Part shown: positions 7,508 to 8,223 of the stretch, piece by piece
How the letters are laid out: each line of letters opens with the position of its first letter
Position numbering within the stretch: the first letter of the stretch is position 1
Origin: Lachnospiraceae bacterium
Lineage (GTDB): Bacteria; Bacillota; Clostridia; Lachnospirales; Lachnospiraceae
Length of the DNA stretch: 8,223 nucleotides
NCBI GenBank assembly: GCA_014804185.1
Contig: JAAVAG010000178.1
Coordinates: 1 to 8,223, forward strand
Direction of reading: 5' to 3'
Notes under the pieces: generated by a model
Told to the model about the DNA's origin: nothing
What the model saw: the letters and a program-made list of their open reading frames with translations, nothing else
Database searches by the model: none
Position numbers and translations under genes: made by a program

Positions 7508-8223
7508 CTACACATGCAGATGTTTCCTGACCGTACTGAAACTGCCCAGAAAACCGATTCCCACGCCCACACCCAGCGAGATCGGAGTGAGAACCGAGAA
7601 GACTTCGTCCACCGTCAGGAAATTCAGCAGACTGACAAGCATGGGGAATGTATCCATAGCGTAGCTGATCAGTTTGTTATAGGAAAAATAAATCATTCCC
7701 AGCGGAATCGCCGCACCAATCAGACCGATCAGAATTCCCTCTATTACAAAGGGAGCCCGCACAAAAAAGTCTGTCGCTCCTATGTATTTCATGATATTGA
7801 TCTCTTCCTGTCTCACGGAAATACCAATAGTGACAGTATTGCTGATCAGGAATATGGAAACCGCCAGCAGAATCACTATAATCCCCACCGACACATAGGC
7901 CACCATCATATTCACCCCCGACAAAATAGAGGCAAGCGCATCCGAACGATTAACCCTGCGCACCTCCGGGATCGACAGCAGATACCCTACCAGGCTGTCC
8001 TGCATGGACACATCATTGAGATAAATCTGATAATTGGAGGAATTTTCCAGCGGATTGTCAGGAAACCCTTCCGCGTATTCACCAAAGTTCATTTTTTCCT
8101 TAAGATCTTCCCATGCGTCATCCGCGGTGAGGAACGTCACCTGAGACACTTCCTGCCTCACCCGGATCAAGTCGCCGATCTCGGCAATTCTGGCGTCAGG
8201 CGTCCCCGGTTCAAAAAACACCG
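7508..8223 (-). CDS. ftsX: FtsX, membrane subunit of the FtsEX complex (5' end cut off by window edge)
   Basis: FtsX pairs with the ATPase FtsE. Instead of transporting a substrate, the complex passes a mechanical signal across the membrane that activates cell-wall hydrolases. About 238 codons are present; the first ~60 residues, including the first membrane segment, lie beyond the right edge. Counted within the fragment from the GTG codon at 8221: most of the extracellular loop (about 1-100, with DDAWEDLKEKM), membrane segments at about 105-129, 155-179 and 206-228, and the family motif RQEEINIMKYIGATD between the first two. The C-terminus RKHLHV is typical. That GTG is only an internal valine codon, not a start. 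The hydrolase gene follows within about 65 bases (39 if its furthest upstream ATG is used), the arrangement expected for FtsEX and its wall-enzyme partner. ftsE probably lies just outside the window. Confidence 0.95.
   Translation of the reverse strand, partial: VFFEPGTPDARIAEIGDLIRVRQEVSQVTFLTADDAWEDLKEKMNFGEYAEGFPDNPLENSSNYQIYLNDVSMQDSLVGYLLSIPEVRRVNRSDALASILSGVNMMVAYVSVGIIVILLAVSIFLISNTVTIGISVRQEEINIMKYIGATDFFVRAPFVIEGILIGLIGAAIPLGMIYFSYNKLISYAMDTFPMLVSLLNFLTVDEVFSVLTPISLGVGVGIGFLGSFSTVRKHLHV

Noticed and set aside
1..8223. Novel defence, mobile or biosynthetic system
   Set aside because: All sizeable open frames on the coding strand belong to known housekeeping families, gaps are short, and no transposase, integrase, direct repeats at gene borders or CRISPR-like spacing were seen.

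Overview
The window looks like an ordinary chromosomal housekeeping segment of a Gram-positive anaerobe, most likely a clostridium of the Lachnospiraceae type. Three things suggest this: the order ftsX / M23 hydrolase / S41 protease / uvrB / uvrA, the roughly balanced GC content, and the GAAC-N4-GTTC type of SOS operator. The genus cannot be fixed from the sequence alone. All five genes lie on the minus strand, so transcription runs from high to low coordinates. No mobile element, CRISPR array, tRNA or rRNA was seen, and no stretch over 300 bases lacks a gene.

Right-hand half (about 4785-8223) is a cell-wall block. It starts with the 3' part of ftsX, the membrane half of the FtsEX ABC-type complex; ftsE is presumably just beyond the right edge. 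Next comes a secreted coiled-coil protein ending in an M23/LytM peptidase domain, then a membrane-anchored PDZ-S41 carboxy-terminal processing protease. The gaps are 40-80 bases, with no terminator seen between the genes, so they probably form one transcript. That transcript appears to end at a hairpin with an interrupted U-tract just after the protease gene. By known family behaviour, FtsEX would gate the hydrolase from inside the cell; the protease could clip or degrade wall enzymes, but that is inference.

Left-hand half (1-4745) is the nucleotide-excision-repair operon uvrB-uvrA. The roughly 235-base gap before uvrB carries a convincing promoter with an extended -10 (TGGTATAAT), a strong Shine-Dalgarno, and two adjacent LexA/SOS boxes, one of them a perfect palindromic core. 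UvrB and UvrA have all expected motifs within the window; UvrA runs off the left edge and lacks about its last 90 residues. UvrB carries an unusual N-terminal extension made of a three-copy 18-bp in-frame repeat.

I did not find a previously undescribed system. The points most worth checking are the tandem SOS boxes, which sit upstream of the promoter rather than over it, the repeat at the start of uvrB, and the proposed FtsX / M23 / Ctp functional unit.
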